From Aquatica leii (taxonomy: Eukaryota; Arthropoda; Insecta; Coleoptera; Lampyridae): a stretch of DNA of 64,000 nt. The stretch's first letter is position 1; each line of letters begins with the position of its first letter. The notes under the pieces were generated by a model, which saw nothing but the letters and a program-made list of their open reading frames with translations, made no database searches and was not told the DNA's origin. The stretch spans positions 60,403,505-60,467,504 of the forward strand of contig CM069436.1 in NCBI GenBank assembly GCA_035610365.1. The letters are read 5' to 3'. Shown in pieces: positions 49,380 through 62,639 of the stretch. Position numbers and translations under genes: made by a program.

Positions 49380-50338
49380 AAAAAAAAATGATTTACTAAA
49401 GGGAAATGCAACATCGAGGCGACAAATATAGAAGTTAGTCGATATGGCAACATAACCTCAATTTACCATATTTTGGTTATATCTTAATGAAATCGAGGAA
49501 ACAAATTTCAAAAATATTATAGCATGCTTAGGAAGTCAATACAAACGTGTACAAAGTAAGTAGAATAAGAAAAATTTAAATAAAAATTGTCTAATGTGTA
49601 ATACTTAGTACTTTTACTATTATTGCTTTTAAGCAAATAAGATTATAATCCTAAGCTTTCTGAATTCTCTATATTCCTTTGACTTGGATGTTTTTCTTTT
49701 TGAAAATATGTAGAAATTTCTTATAGGAAAGTCGTGTGGTAACCACGCCTGTTTTTTTTTAAACCGTTCATCGCCGCGCTTATATTTTTTTCAAACCAAA
49801 GTGCATTTTTAAAGTTGAAAGTGGCTTCAAATATTATTAATGGTTTTGTAAAAGAAGTTAGACATATTGGGTTTTATAATTTAATATAATACACCATAAA
49901 AGTTATAACATACTATTTTATATTTTTGTTTACTTCCGTCTATTACTAAATTCGCAAATGTTTGGAATTACTGAATTATTATATTGTGTTAATTAATTTT
50001 TGAATTGTTTATTTTAAATTTTTTAAAAAAATTAATTGGTACATACAAAATTTACATGCAATTTTATACTTACACCTCAAATAATTAATTCAAGGGAGCG
50101 TTACATTGCAGCATTAAGTAACTGTAAATTAGAATATTAGAAACATGTAATACCTTTTTCTACGTCCTGAAAAAATGGAAACATTTTAAATAACAGGCTT
50201 ATCAACTAGAATACTGGTTAATTGGTTTTAAAAGTAAGTTACACGTAAGTTTTGTATTTGTTGTATTTACATATAACGTCATATACCCTAACAGCACATA
50301 ACATCTTAAATATATCTCAGAAATGTTAAGCCAAGATA

Positions 50339-50455
50339 TTCAAGACATCTTGTAGACATCTCATTACTTCTTTAGACATCTTTAAGACATATTGAAGACG
50401 TCGAATGTTAATAAACTGTACATCTTGAAGACATCTTACTTAGACATCTTTAGGA
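50339..50455. repeat. cluster of AGACATCT motifs
   Basis: AGACATCT occurs five times in about 115 bases, plus partial forms (AAGACATAT, GAAGACGTC). Several are extended to the palindrome AAGACATCTT. Spacing is irregular (about 12-60 bases), so this is a degenerate minisatellite rather than a clean tandem array. Confidence 0.6.
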
Positions 50456-50849
50456 TACAGGCTCAGAACACGTTTAAGACAAAAAATATTTTGGGTAAAA
50501 CTGCACATGCAATAAAATACTAAATATAAAACATTTTTTTCTTGAACGTCATATTTTTTTTTAATAAGAGAACTTCTATTGGAGGCTATTTTCACGCAGT
50601 TCTCGATCGAAATTTCAGTTTCTTTTTGTAATTTGCACGACCCAGCTTATTTAACGGAACCTACAAATTATATTTTTAGTTAATCTAAATTAGAGACTAT
50701 GTTAATTTGTATAATACAATTTTTTATATAGATTAGACGACGATTTTATTGAATTAAACTGTATACAATATTAAATTACATTTTAGCTGACATATGTAAA
50801 TCAGAGAAAATAATTTTTCTATTTTAATTTTATATTATTATTTTTATAT

Positions 50850-53205
50850 TTTTTATCTAAAAATGTACTTTCGAATTAAATTCGGTGTCGAATTCTTTTA
50901 GCTGGTTCGTTTCTGTGAAAATGATAGCAAAACTACTTAGTCGGTTTTGCCCCATGGTCGATTTTAAATAATTTTTTACTATTTTTAATTTTGAAAAAGA
51001 TCGTTCTGCGGTAGCAACAGAAAGCGGCATTGTTAATAAAATACGAAGTATTATGCTCGTATTAGGAAAAGAATCCACTTAGTTCTTAATTGTTATATAA
51101 TTTAAAGTTTCTTCTGGAGACGTAATAACTTTTTTATCAAAATTTTGTAAATATTGCAATTCTTTAACAAGTTCCACGGCAGTTATGTCTCGTTCATTGC
51201 GAGTTTTGTCGTTTAATAAATTTTCAACTTTTTGACATAATTCTAATTGTTCGTTTTCAGAATAATTTTTAAATTTATCAATATTCCATAAAAACGCGAA
51301 ATTATTAGAGTAAGAAGAAAGTAATTGGAATCTTTCATCCACTGATGTTATGATTACATCTAGAGCATTAAAAAAACAATCAACTTTGAACTTTAAAGTT
51401 TCGTCGTGGATCGGTTCATCGTCACATTCATAATCAAAATGTTTTTTTTTTATTTTTCGCGGTCTTAGACCTCTTTGTTTTTTGAATTTAGGTTCTATGT
51501 CTAAGCTGGATGCTATTTCTTTAGCATCAATCAATAGATCATAAAACCTTTATCGGAACGATAAGCTTTCACAAAATTATTCAAATTATTTAAATGGTTA
51601 CAACACTGAGCAACATCAAAGTTCGGTTTTTGAATAATTTTACTAACAATGTTAACTTTACTTAAAATATTATACCATAATATAATAATGCAAATGAACT
51701 CAAAATTTTGCAATTTTTTGGCCAACTATGCAGCCAAATTTTTTACGTTATTTTCAAAGCTTCCTTCGCTTATTTCAAACAGAGCATTATAAACTTCCCC
51801 AAGTTGATACCTTAAAGGATCTATTGCATCTATTCTACTAGACCATCGAGTATCCGATAAAGGTTTTAAAGTTAAATCTGTTACATTAGGTAAATTAGAT
51901 TTCAGAATTAACCCGCGTTTAGTAGAAGCTGAAAAAAATACAAATAGTTCTTGAACTAAAGAAAAAAAATTGATGATCAAAGTATTCGATTTTGCGGCAT
52001 AATTTAGGGTATGATTACTACATGGAACAAAGAAAGCTCGCGGATCGAAATCCAAAATTTTTTTTGTAGACCATTATGCCTACCACGCATTTTTGCCCCA
52101 TTGTGTTAACTCTGACCGCGCAAATCGTTGATATTTAAGCCTTCTTTATCTAACAAAATAATTAAAAATGTTCTTCTATACTAATTCCCGTGCTCTTTAA
52201 ATTAACAAATCTTATACAAACTGAAATTTCTTCTTGGTGACTAGAGTCAGGAGTACAGTCTAATAATATGAAGACTTTTTAGTTTTAGTTCTAAAATTTT
52301 AGATTTGATATTTTTACCGATCAAGTTGATTATTTTGTATTTTATCGCCGAGATAGTTTTTGTGATCTTTTATTTGAGAGCGTTTTGTATGTTCTGACAT
52401 AATCGGGTCGAATTTGGAAATCATTTCTATCCATTTTAAAAAGTTACCAGCTTGCCAATATTTAGTTTCTTTGTTTATTACATTTTCAATTTCTGAATCA
52501 ATTATTTCATTTTTATTAAATCGGTTAGAAAGATCTAGAAATTTTAGAACATTTTCGACATATTTTTTTTCTTTTCATTAATGTTTAAATGTTCACTTCA
52601 ATGCTGCCAGTCATTGTAACCAGATTTATCACTAGGGCGAACAGATTTCAAATCGCTGTCATTAAAAATGTTGCAACAGAGGTAGTGAAGTGAATTTTTT
52701 GTTTCGGAATACAACAACCAAATACGCTCATTTTTTTCTTTGTCCAGTGAAATTCTAAATAAGTAACTATTGGAAACTATCTGTCGGATAAATATCCTTT
52801 TTGTTTTAATAATGAGCAGGGCTACGTTCTACTAATTCTTAAATATTATTAGGACGTAATTTTTTTGACCATAGTGCAGCATCTTTCGAGAGTTTACTCA
52901 TATTTTCCGTTCTGGTAATTTTTGAAGGTGTTGATTTCTCATTATCAGCGGAACTTGAAGACGTTGATGGATTACTTTCTAGAAGATCAGTTTCTTGCCT
53001 GCTGCTGATACTTGTTTCAAGTACAAGTTCAGAGTATTGGGATTCAGCTGTATTATTGTTGTTATTAATATTTGACAAAGTAGACTCGGGGTTTGAAAGC
53101 AAATGCATACTTTTCACATGGTTTTTCAGTTGTTCCTCTCTTTTTCTTTTATTCCGCAAATTTTGGTATCCAGGTAATTTCTTCTTTTTTCTGACATCCT
53201 GTATA
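50850..53205 (-). mobile_element. decayed hAT-type transposase (ZMYM1-like)
   Basis: On the minus strand, frames at 52839-53159, 51726-52055, 51531-51725, 51079-51534 and 50857-51078 read as consecutive parts of one hAT transposase. The N-terminus is Lys/Arg-rich (QDVRKKKKLPGYQN, KRKREEQLK). The middle has DTRWSSRIDAI and CSNHTLNYAAK. The C-terminus has the hAT dimerisation motif LSVATAERSFSKLKIVKNYL. A TGA/TAG and at least four frame changes break it. The 52.06-52.84 kb part is readable only in fragments (EHTKRSQIKDHKNYLGDKIQ). Termini and target duplication were not found. Confidence 0.8.
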
Positions 53206-56200
53206 CTGTAAAGAAATTAATACGTAAGTAGATAAATTGACGAATTATTCATGAAAAATGGAAATGTTTTGACTTCTCAAACTCAAACTCGAAAGTATTT
53301 TCTCAACATTACTTATTTCTAGTTATTTCAAATTTTATAAATTTTTATAAATAGTAATATTAGTGCTTATCAATTATTTTGTTTAAAGTTACTTCAATTA
53401 ACAATGCTGTTTATATAATCAAATATAAAAAGATTTTTGAGATGCAAGTTTTTGGCTTTTAATGTTTTAATGAATCTAAAATAAAAAATAAGTTTTAGAA
53501 GAACTCACCTTAATTTACAACACAAAACACATCACTATAAAGTCTGTAAAACTACAAAAAACTAAAGTTTCAAAAGCAGATATCTTTTACCCCATGCACC
53601 TTTTCACTTCGCTAAGTTAATTATCGATCGGGCATCAGGCAACAAATGAAATCGCAACCGATGCAGCGCTTAAATATGTAAAGTTTCGTACATTGCAAGC
53701 TCAGACAGTAAGAAAACGCTTGTTCGCTAGTTGGCTCGTTGCAAGCCAAATTTCAAGCTCAGACATCAATAAAATCAGATTTGTTTGAGTTCACACAATT
53801 CATGTTACGTATTACGTATTCGCTCGAAAAAATGCTATTATTGCGTACTCTCATTTGGAAAATATTTTATTTTCGAGAAGTAATACGGTTCCCTCGTCTC
53901 AAAGATTAAAAATAAAAAAATAAACAAATAAAAAACAATGTAATAGCTAGCAATTCCTTACTGGTTTATTTATCATTATAAATTTTGTTTTGACAATGTT
54001 GTTCGTTGCTTTATCTTTTTTTTTGCTTTTGAGTTTTGAGGCTTTTTGGTACCTCGGCGCCGTCGTGCACCACACGACTTTGCCCTTATGTACGGCGCGG
54101 GACTGGGTACATGGTAACATGGTACAAAAATGTAATACATCATAGATTGCAGTATACGTATTAGGATATGTCACATGTTACATATTGTGGTATCTACATT
54201 AGAAATCTTACAACTTGTATTTACCAGTTCAAGCAATTTCTTTACAAGTGAAGGCTTATGTATTTTTCTCAAATAAAAGTAAATTTGATGTAGGTGTGTA
54301 TAATGAAGTTGTTAATTACCTTAATCGTATCAATAATTTTATTCATTTATCTAAAACACATTTAAATATTTGCAAAATACGTTGTTGGTGATTTTAAATA
54401 GAGTGATCAATGTGTATTTTAAAATTGTGAAAATGGAATTGGGTTCCAAAAGGTAGTATAATGAAGACCTGTTAGAGTTTATAAGCTTAGTGCACATGTG
54501 AGCTTAATACAAATAACCATTTAAATAAATTGAATCTGGTATTCTTAGTTTTCCTTCTAAATCACAGATTCAATGTCATACAATATTTTATATTGCTGTG
54601 ACGGAACACTGATCTGCAATAGTTACGTAACTGAGTATTTAACGTTAATCTTAATACAAAGGTGTATTCCCAAATAAGGATATAGGTATACGGTAGACCG
54701 CCACCGAAGTAAATAATGCGGCGTAGTCGTGTGTGTTTTTTATTTATTTATTTATTTATATATACGTCTTCTTTCATAATGCTTATTTAGGTAGCTATAC
54801 GTCATATACCTCGGATCACTACTGCATAAATGTCACATACTAAATGATTAAAATTGTGTAAAAACGAACAATTAGAAACGTTAATCTAAGAGATAAGAAA
54901 TGTGTAATTTAAAATAGCATAATTCGGTTGCTAGATTATTATAATGATTGTAACGCAATATAGGAAGTACAATATAAAGAACTAACCAAAATAGCGTTCA
55001 TTATACCGCTATACATAGCAATCGCAAAACTAATTATGCTTGCACTTTCTATATTATCAAATATTATTAGCGAAATAGTGTGGCTCTACAGCATTATATA
55101 GTTATCAAATATTAACTTCCTTAATTAACAAAAATTAAACAACTCGATATTTAACATTTGTTAAAATTTAATTTTCAAATGATTTCGTATTTTGATATTT
55201 GTTTTAGATTTTATTTTATTAATTGTTACTAAAATATGGAATGTTAAATAACAATGCTTTAATTTTTTTTATATATCTGTGTGTCGGTCGTTTGGTATTA
55301 TTAAACTCGAGGGGGTCATCACTTCCAAAATTACCGTTCAATGCGTGTAGTAATGCCATAAATTTTTCATATATTAAAAACATATTGCAAATACGGCGGA
55401 CTTTATTGCACTGAGCATGTCTTAAATATTGCACAGATAATTATACACCTCGTTTAATTTAATATTCACAATGTTTACTAAATCATACTAAATATAGTTG
55501 GTCTTCAGGAATCCTAATATTACAATGCAATTTAAGTGAGTGACGTTTTTTTTTTAAATTAATTTATCGGCTTAGGGTTGTTTCAATAAAATTTAATTTA
55601 TTAAAATAAAAAGTAATTTAGTGTAAGTGTAGTTGCCTAAGTTGTTGCATTTTTAAAAATTGCATTGGAATTATTTCCAGTTTAAACGCTACAAAAATGT
55701 TATGTGGCATATTTGTGATATCGCATTTGAAAGTGAGTACTTTGAATAGTAGCAGATCGTTTGGTTATCAAAGATCTAAGGGCTCAATTGTTTCGCATTC
55801 TGCGTATTTATGGTTGTTTAATTTGAATTATCGATAGGGTCCTTTTAGCTTTATTCAGGACACCATCGCGGTTCGGCGGATATTAAGCACTCTTCAGAAG
55901 CTATTCTACAATTTCTATATCTTTTTTTTACAATATATATATAACTGAAAAGTACCGTCTTATTATTACGATTATTTGCTTTTTAGAACATGTGCCACGG
56001 TTATCGTCGCTTTTATCCTCCTTCATATGCTGTAACTACATGAAAGCTAAGTTTAGGTATAAGTACTTGCTAAAAGTTAGTAAAGGTAATGATAGTGAGA
56101 TTTAATACCATTGTAAATTAGTTTAATTAGTTCTTAAGATACCTACGAATTTTATAAATAATTTTCTCGGTTTTTTTGGCTAAGCGAGTTCCAGTTTCCC

Positions 56201-58000
56201 CGCGATTTGATTGCTTATTAATTTGTAAAACAAGAAAACTAGTGGCGCTCAACTTTTATTTACGTTTTTTTTATTGTTGATACATCATTCAAATTATACA
56301 TTAAGTTAATTTTTCAACATGGTTTTTTTTTCACGCCTAGCCTCCGAACTATAACACTTGAGTTGCGGACTACAAGAGTTATGTAATTAATATAATTGAA
56401 TGTGTGTTCTGCTTCTGGTTTACTAACTATTAGTATTTTTGATTTAAAAGCTATTAACACAAGCTTATGATGATAGAATCAATGATGATGAAAAACAGAT
56501 GATAATGAAGAATTGGAAGAAATTGCAATCCCTTTATTATACCAGTTAGTTTTATGAGTATTTATAAGTAAATAAATGTTAATAACTAATATAGAGTTCT
56601 GTGAAAAAAGTTTTGATTGGCAGTTGTCTCAATATGTATATTGTCCATCAAATGTTTCGACAATGCCATGTTCAAAAGACAAAGTACTATTTTTATTAAA
56701 GAATTTGCAAATGCACTATTTGGCCAGGATACACCAATAAATTGGTCAATTTTTCTTTATTTGTATGCTCTTATTAGTCATAGCTCATCTGCTACCATTG
56801 GTAATTAAATATTGTTTATATAGAGGTCTTTTACTTGAATTTTTCATTTTTCAGCGCGTTAGCACGACTAAGTTTGAATATTAACGATTTAATTGTTTGG
56901 GATCAATAAGGAATTCCCGATGGAAAACAAAGTAAAATGTTTTAATTTGAAATTCACGATAAAAATATTATTTGATATTGAGTTTTTATTGGTAGTTACT
57001 TAGAAAAGTGTGTACTTTTATTGGTTTTAATGGGTCTATCTGCATTAATACGTATTTAACTATAAAACATTTGTGGTTTTCTATTGGTTTCTAATGGAAT
57101 AGCACAATCATCCTATAGACACTCTTCTCCTTTAATAGTTATGAATGGGTAGTTAGTTACCAAACAAAAACCTGTATAGGTATGAAAATATAATCTTATT
57201 GGTTTCTACGTGGCATTTTTATAGGAATATTCTATAGCACCTAGTCTTTCTAAACTATTGTAAAAATAAGATTACATTCGTTACAAGCACAGTTTACAAA
57301 GTGTTTTAGGTAGTACCGGTAATACTAAAAATTTTGTAGAAATTGCAGAAGTATATGTATCGGAAAAACTAAAAGATTTATCAAAATTCGTTTAATTCAG
57401 CATATGGCTCTTATCAAGTATTGATGTTTGAAAAAATCTATAACGATAGAGAAAAAAACATGATACAGAAGCTATTAATTAAGTGAAAAAAGTGGATAAA
57501 TCAATTGCGATTGTGGATGTTGGTTGTGAAAGATTTTCTGGGATACAAATACATTTTCATTTTACAGCGCGATTTCTTACGTTAGATGGGCGATAGAAAC
57601 CAACGCTTAGATTTCCGTTGCTGTGGCAAATAATTACGACGAATTGAGGAACACAACTGTAGGTACACCAAAAACGACTTTGAGAAGCTTAGCGCACTGT
57701 GGTTTTAATCATTTTATGAAACTTAGCGTCATATTTGTGATAACATGTTTGTATATGTATCAGCTTAATTTTTGGAAATTTTAGGGAAACTACCCAACAG
57801 TATGTAATTAGTTAATCGCATATTAAGAACGCGGAGTAAGTACCCTGTTTCTTATATTTAATTATTTGTTTTGAGGTCGGTCGTATGCACGCATGATTCG
57901 ACATATGGACTTGTTATCTCGACTAATGTACCCAAGTTTTAAACGGTAACTTTATTTGATTATTGTGAAATCACCATAATTTCGTGATAATTGACAGTGT
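53206..58000. other. gene-poor DNA between hAT and LTR-like sequence
   Basis: No recognisable gene. Short frames (53947-54174, 55219-55434, 56617-56808) match nothing I know. A short ATTT microsatellite lies at about 54739-54760. From 56.9 to 57.3 kb TATTGGTTT-like strings recur loosely. Confidence 0.55.
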
Positions 58001-58002
58001 GT

Positions 58003-58230
58003 CGTGTCAAGGCCACTCCGACTTGCCGTTAGATGGAATGGAGACGAGTAAAGTGCGCATGAGCGAAAGGAAGCGACAGAAGAAGGAGTGTAGTTGTTGT
58101 AGAGACGGTAATGAGTAATGGCGATATACGTGTGAAGTTCATTTTTATGTTTTTTCGTTTAATAAACTCTTTTTGTATTCTTTAAAATAAAGGCCATCAA
58201 AAGTGTTTTTTTGTTGTATTCGCCAACGTT
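58003..58230 (+). mobile_element. possible solo LTR fragment
   Basis: The segment starts TGTCGTGTCAAGGCCACTCC, the TG-start and wording of some Metaviridae LTRs. It then has a GC-rich purine stretch unlike its surroundings and a TTTAATAAACTC poly(A)-type signal near 58160, followed by T-rich sequence. I cannot define a CA end or a target duplication, and no internal region adjoins it. Confidence 0.3.
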
Positions 58231-58545
58231 AATTTATTAAATGTAAGTTTAAGCTAATTACTTCTTATGTGTACGAGGTGTTATTTAAGGGTTCTGTATT
58301 ATTAGTTGTCCTGCGATATTGTTGGCGAACCATTACTTGTTATATATTACTTATTCTAGTTTCTTATTTTATTTTTTTGTGCTGTCATTGAAATAAATAT
58401 ACTTTTGGCTTGTGTTCGTCGATTTAGTGTCAGGTAAAAACGGTCATCTGTGGTGTATATTTCTCCTCGTTTTGGCGCTTTTTTAATTAAATTATAATCG
58501 GCACATCGAAGATCAGGCTGAATCTTCTTAGTTACACATTTACTT

Positions 58546-58722
58546 TGTACTCACGATAATTTTCGAACCAAAAGTACTAGTATCTTGAAATTTGGTATGG
58601 AGCTGGCTTTTTATATTCTCTCCGTTTTCTGATAAAGAAACCGGAAGTGGGTTATCCGCCATTATTAACAGTTTTTCTTATATAATTTTGTACGTATGTA
58701 AATTATTTGAATTATTTTTATA
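58546..58722. repeat. dispersed repeat, copy 2, broken by the LINE insertion
   Basis: Related to 49060-49250. The match runs to GTATGTAAATTATTTGAATT and TTTTTA at about 58721, then stops where the LINE 3' tail begins. Copy 1 continues for at least tens of bases past this point, so the LINE probably inserted into this copy. Confidence 0.7.
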
Positions 58723-58856
58723 TATAAGTTTAACTTTATTTGTTGCCTTTGGCTTACAAATTAGTTCTTGCTACATTCACACCCTACATTCTATATTTAC
58801 ATTTACATTTACATTCTATTTATTTATTTATTTATTTATTTTTAAATACATTTTTT

Positions 58857-59834
58857 TTATCCTTCCTCTCCCCTTAACTTTTTCCTCCTTCTCCATACTT
58901 CTTCCATCCACTCCGCTCCTTTTCCGTTTTCATCTAAGATTTCCTCTATTTTCATCACCTCTTCTCTTAGTTCCCTGCATTTCTGTCTCATGTGGTTAAG
59001 GTCCTCCGTTTCTTCTCCACATAGCCTGCACATCTTTCCTGTTTCTTCTTTCCAATATTTGTTCCCTAACTCCTCGTTGCCACATCTGAACCTTCCTATC
59101 ATTTTTTTCTTTTTGTTGCTTTTATTCTCTTTATCTTTTAAATATTCCGGCACTCCTTCACCCTTGATATCTTTATAATTCCTATTATATCTGCACTCTT
59201 TTATCTTTGTCCATCTTTCTTGTTTTTCTATGTCTCTATCTCTCCTTATTATTTCTTCCCTTACCCCTACTCCCTCTTCTCTTAATCTCTCTACTTCTTC
59301 TCTCGCATACCCGTTTCTTTTGTAATACTCTTCTCTGCCCTCCTGCCCGTACTTCACTTTCCCTCCCTTTATCTCTTTCCAACATTCTTGCAGTATTTTG
59401 CAATCTGTTCGTTCCCTCAGTTCTTCTTCGTATGTTATTGCTCTTTTCCCTGTCTTTACTTTTATTTTTTCTATCTGTACCTCCTCTCTCACAATATACC
59501 CCGGTGTATCTTTGTCCAGTCCTAAAACCCATCTCCAGTATTTTTCCTGTAGCCCCTCTACATCCCTCCACTCTTTCCAGCCCCATATTTCCGCTCCATA
59601 CATTACCACCCCCTTTATTAATTTTTCAAACAACAACTTTCTTTTTTCTATATCCATCTCGAATACTCTTTCTCTCACACCCCACACTTGTCCTATTAAC
59701 CTGTTTCCTTTCTTCACCCTTTCCTTTATGTGTTCTCCCTCTTTATTATCCTGTTTCATCGTGTAGCCCAGATATGTAAATTCCTTCACTCCATATCCAC
59801 TCCTCTCTTTTTCTTTTCCCCCCTCCTTTTCCAA
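58857..59834 (-). pseudogene. LINE ORF2 C-terminal region with CCHC-type finger
   Basis: 325 codons after a frameshift from the RT. It starts near KEFTYLGYTMKQDNKEGEHI, the start of the thumb. It continues with MYGAEIWGWKEWRDVEGLQE (the usual YG-E-W region after RT) and ends with CRLCGEETEDLNHMRQKC, a C-x2-C-x6-H-x5-C finger typical of LINE ORF2 tails. The reading is intact through its own stop at 58857-58859. Confidence 0.85.
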
Positions 59835-59871
59835 ATATCATTATCTTTGTTTTCTCCGTGTTTACTTCCAT

Positions 59872-60970
59872 TTATTTTTTTTCCATGTATTTTTCCAGCG
59901 TTTTCATCATCTCTTTCATTTCCTTTTCCTCCTTAGCCACCAACACTATGTCATCCGCATACGCCAACGACCATACCTTCGCTTTCCCTACCACTATCCC
60001 TCCTGTCTGTTGTCCTCTCATTGTCTCTTCCAGATCCCCCGTATATACTGAGAACAGGCTTAGGCTCAGTGGACATTCCTGTCTCAACCCTCTCTTTATG
60101 ATGAATTTCTCGCTCTCTTCCCCATTCACTTTAACCCTGCTCCTCGTTTCTTCGTAGATTTCCTCTATTCTTTGTATTAATCTTTCATTGATTTTTTTTC
60201 TCCTCATGTATTCCCACAACTTTTCCCTATTCACTTTGTCAAAAGCAGCTTTTAGATCTACGAATAGTGCCACCATTTTCCCTCTTTTTTTCTCTAGTTC
60301 TTTATTAGCTAAGTGTTTCAGTATATATATGTTGTCTATCGCCCTTCTTCCTTTTCTGAATCCCGCTTGTCCGTCTGGTACCAAACTTTTTTCCTCTATT
60401 TCTTTCTGTATTCTTCTTTGTAGTACTGTCGCATATAATTTGTACGCCGTGCTCAATAATGTTACCCCTCTATAATTCTTGACTTTATTTTTTTCGCCTT
60501 TTTTATAGATTGGGCATATTATCCTCTCTCTCCATCTCTCCGGAAATCCTTCCCCTTTCCATATTTTGTTTAATATTTCCGTCATCCTTTTTGCTACACT
60601 TTCTCCCCCGTATATCCACTCTTCTCCTTGTATCCCATCTTCTCCCGCCGCCTTTCCTTTTTTTATCTTCTTTATCGCTTCTATTACTTCTTCATTTATT
60701 CTATCCCTATCTCCTTCTTCCTGTCTTACTACCGCGGCTTTTCTTTTTCTTTTTCTGCTTTTGTTCTTCCCTCCCAACAGGTTCCGAAAATATATCTCCC
60801 ATTCTTTAATTTGTATTTCTTTTGTCGTCATGTTTTTTTTCCTTTCTTTTTTTAGGTACTTCCATACATCTTCTTCCGTTTTTATTCCTTTGATCTGCTC
60901 CTCTTGTTTCTTTTTGTTTTCTTCCTTCTTTCTGTCGCATGTTTTTTTCTATATTTTTACTGCTTCTTTG
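59872..60970 (-). pseudogene. LINE ORF2 reverse transcriptase domain
   Basis: Landmarks in order are GEDGIQGEEWIYG, KNYRGVTLLSTAYKLYATVL, VPDGQAGFRKGRRAIDNIYI, MVALFVDLKAAFDKVNREKL, IIKRGLRQECPLSLSLFSVY and VWSLAYADDIVLVA. The YADD catalytic site is intact. The usual GLRQGCPLSP has Glu for Gly. A TAA stop after EKYMEKK (59872) and a frameshift before 59834 disconnect it from the C-terminal part. The reading upstream of the first ATG (60831) stays open to about 60955, where a stop marks the edge of the insertion. Confidence 0.9.
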
Positions 60971-62620
60971 TGAGGTAACCAAAGAGTAGCTGTTTACGAA
61001 ATTTTGCAAGCTTTGGCAACATACCACACGATTCTGCAACAAGTGGCAACATCGCTCTTGCGACATTTTTGCGCGGGATGCATCTTTTTCGACTGGAAAG
61101 CATCATCTTTGTTCGTGCCTTCGAAGTGTTAACACCATATTTTTTTGTTCTGAGTATTCTTGTTTTATTGCTCTTTGTGTGTAATATCACCACGTGTTTT
61201 ATTTCAAGGTAGTACTGTTTTTATTTTAATGTATATCTGATTTAGCTAACTATTTAATTCATTCTTAATTTGTTTATTTTTAAAATATGTTGTACATGCA
61301 ATTTCTTTCTACGGTGTAACATTTGTTAGCTGCTTTTGTTTGGCCGCGTTAATATTGTTACTTATTTACTGTAGGTCTGTCGATTTGCGGTTTGCTTTAA
61401 TTTTAAATTGGGGATTGAATGTGGCATCTCCAACAATGAACAAAGTGTGAACTGCCCTGTTATGTTTTGTACTAACATTTTCCGCCTTGAAGACTACCTT
61501 TCAATACGGTGGTAACTATCCAAATATACTTAATTAAAGTCCGTATTGCTTGGTAGCAAATCATCTCTAGCCCACGTTCGCACGAGAGCGTGTTATTGGT
61601 ACCTATGCGGGGGGCCGTATTAAGACTAATACTACTTCTGTTTTAATTTTATATGTTTTGAGATGTTAAATGTGTGTTAATTGCTAGAGATGCCAGATAT
61701 CAACCCTTTGTGTTCATTGTTTTACTTTGGTTTTACGGGCCAAATAGACAGAGCTATGGTTTAGTATAACGATTCATGATCGACAGTTATTTTTCCATCC
61801 CTTCTGCCTAAGCAGGTAACAAGTGTCTACCTTTGCAACTTTGTGGTTCTTTTTGTTTGCGTTTATAACATTATAACTGTACAACATGTTTTATGTATCT
61901 ATTTCGTGATTTTATGTCTGTTTTGGATTTAAGTTGTGTTGCCAATTGCTATTTTATCACTTGACTTGTTTTATTTGTGTAATTATTTGTGTTTTTGAAT
62001 ATTTGATCAAATCAGGGGTACAGGGTTGGTTTGGGTTCTTTGTTCATGTAAGTTTTGGTATCGTCATTTAAACATGTGTATTTTCAACGACAGGCTTTGA
62101 GATTGATCGAAGTCCTGTTCAAATTTTCTTGTCTTATGTTAAATGTGCATATTTTTCAACAGTTTTGTGTGATTTGTATACTTAAATTTGTTCAGCGTAA
62201 TTAATGTGTATTTAAGCGAGTAGTTTTTCTTGGGAGTTCTTTTCTGCTTGCAAATCGTCGTTGAACTGCCCATTCTCCTTTTTGGCCTTGTGTTGCTAAT
62301 TAATAAATTATTAATTACAAAATTTTAGGAAGCTTTTAAATAAATATCTTTTTGTTTACTGTGTGTTTTGATCTTCCTTTCCGATTACAGTTCTCTGCAA
62401 GTGTATTCGTGTCTCCTTAAGACAACAGAGGGCCTTATTAGACGATCACGTTTGTGGGGGTTTGCCGGGTAATTTTAAACTTGACCGCGTTTTCTAAATT
62501 TGGGGCGGGTTTGTTTTGGCGGGAAAGTTGGTTTTAGCTGCCATTTGTAAGTTTTCCCGCTTTGATTTGAATTTTTGTAACTGTAATGTGAAGTTAGCGT
62601 AGAATCTGGGGTTAGAACAT
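60970..62620. other. about 1.65 kb insertion inside the LINE
   Basis: Interrupts the linker between endonuclease and RT: one side ends KNARRALRQWKKGRKEKEEY near 62630, the other resumes at CDRKKEENKKKQEEQIKG near 60950. The inserted DNA has ordinary base composition, unlike the purine-rich LINE coding strand. It has no recognisable frame, and I found no terminal inverted or direct repeat. The 78-codon minus frame 60957-61193 is not recognised. Confidence 0.7.
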
Positions 62621-62639
62621 TACATTTGTATTCTTCTTT

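Noticed and set aside
59207..59779. Long plus-strand frames rich in Leu, Ser, Phe and Pro (also 58592-58999, 60188-60973, 63063-63591), resembling membrane proteins
   Set aside because: They are the complement of the purine-rich LINE ORF2 on the minus strand. Stops are rare in pyrimidine-rich DNA, so the frames are shadows.
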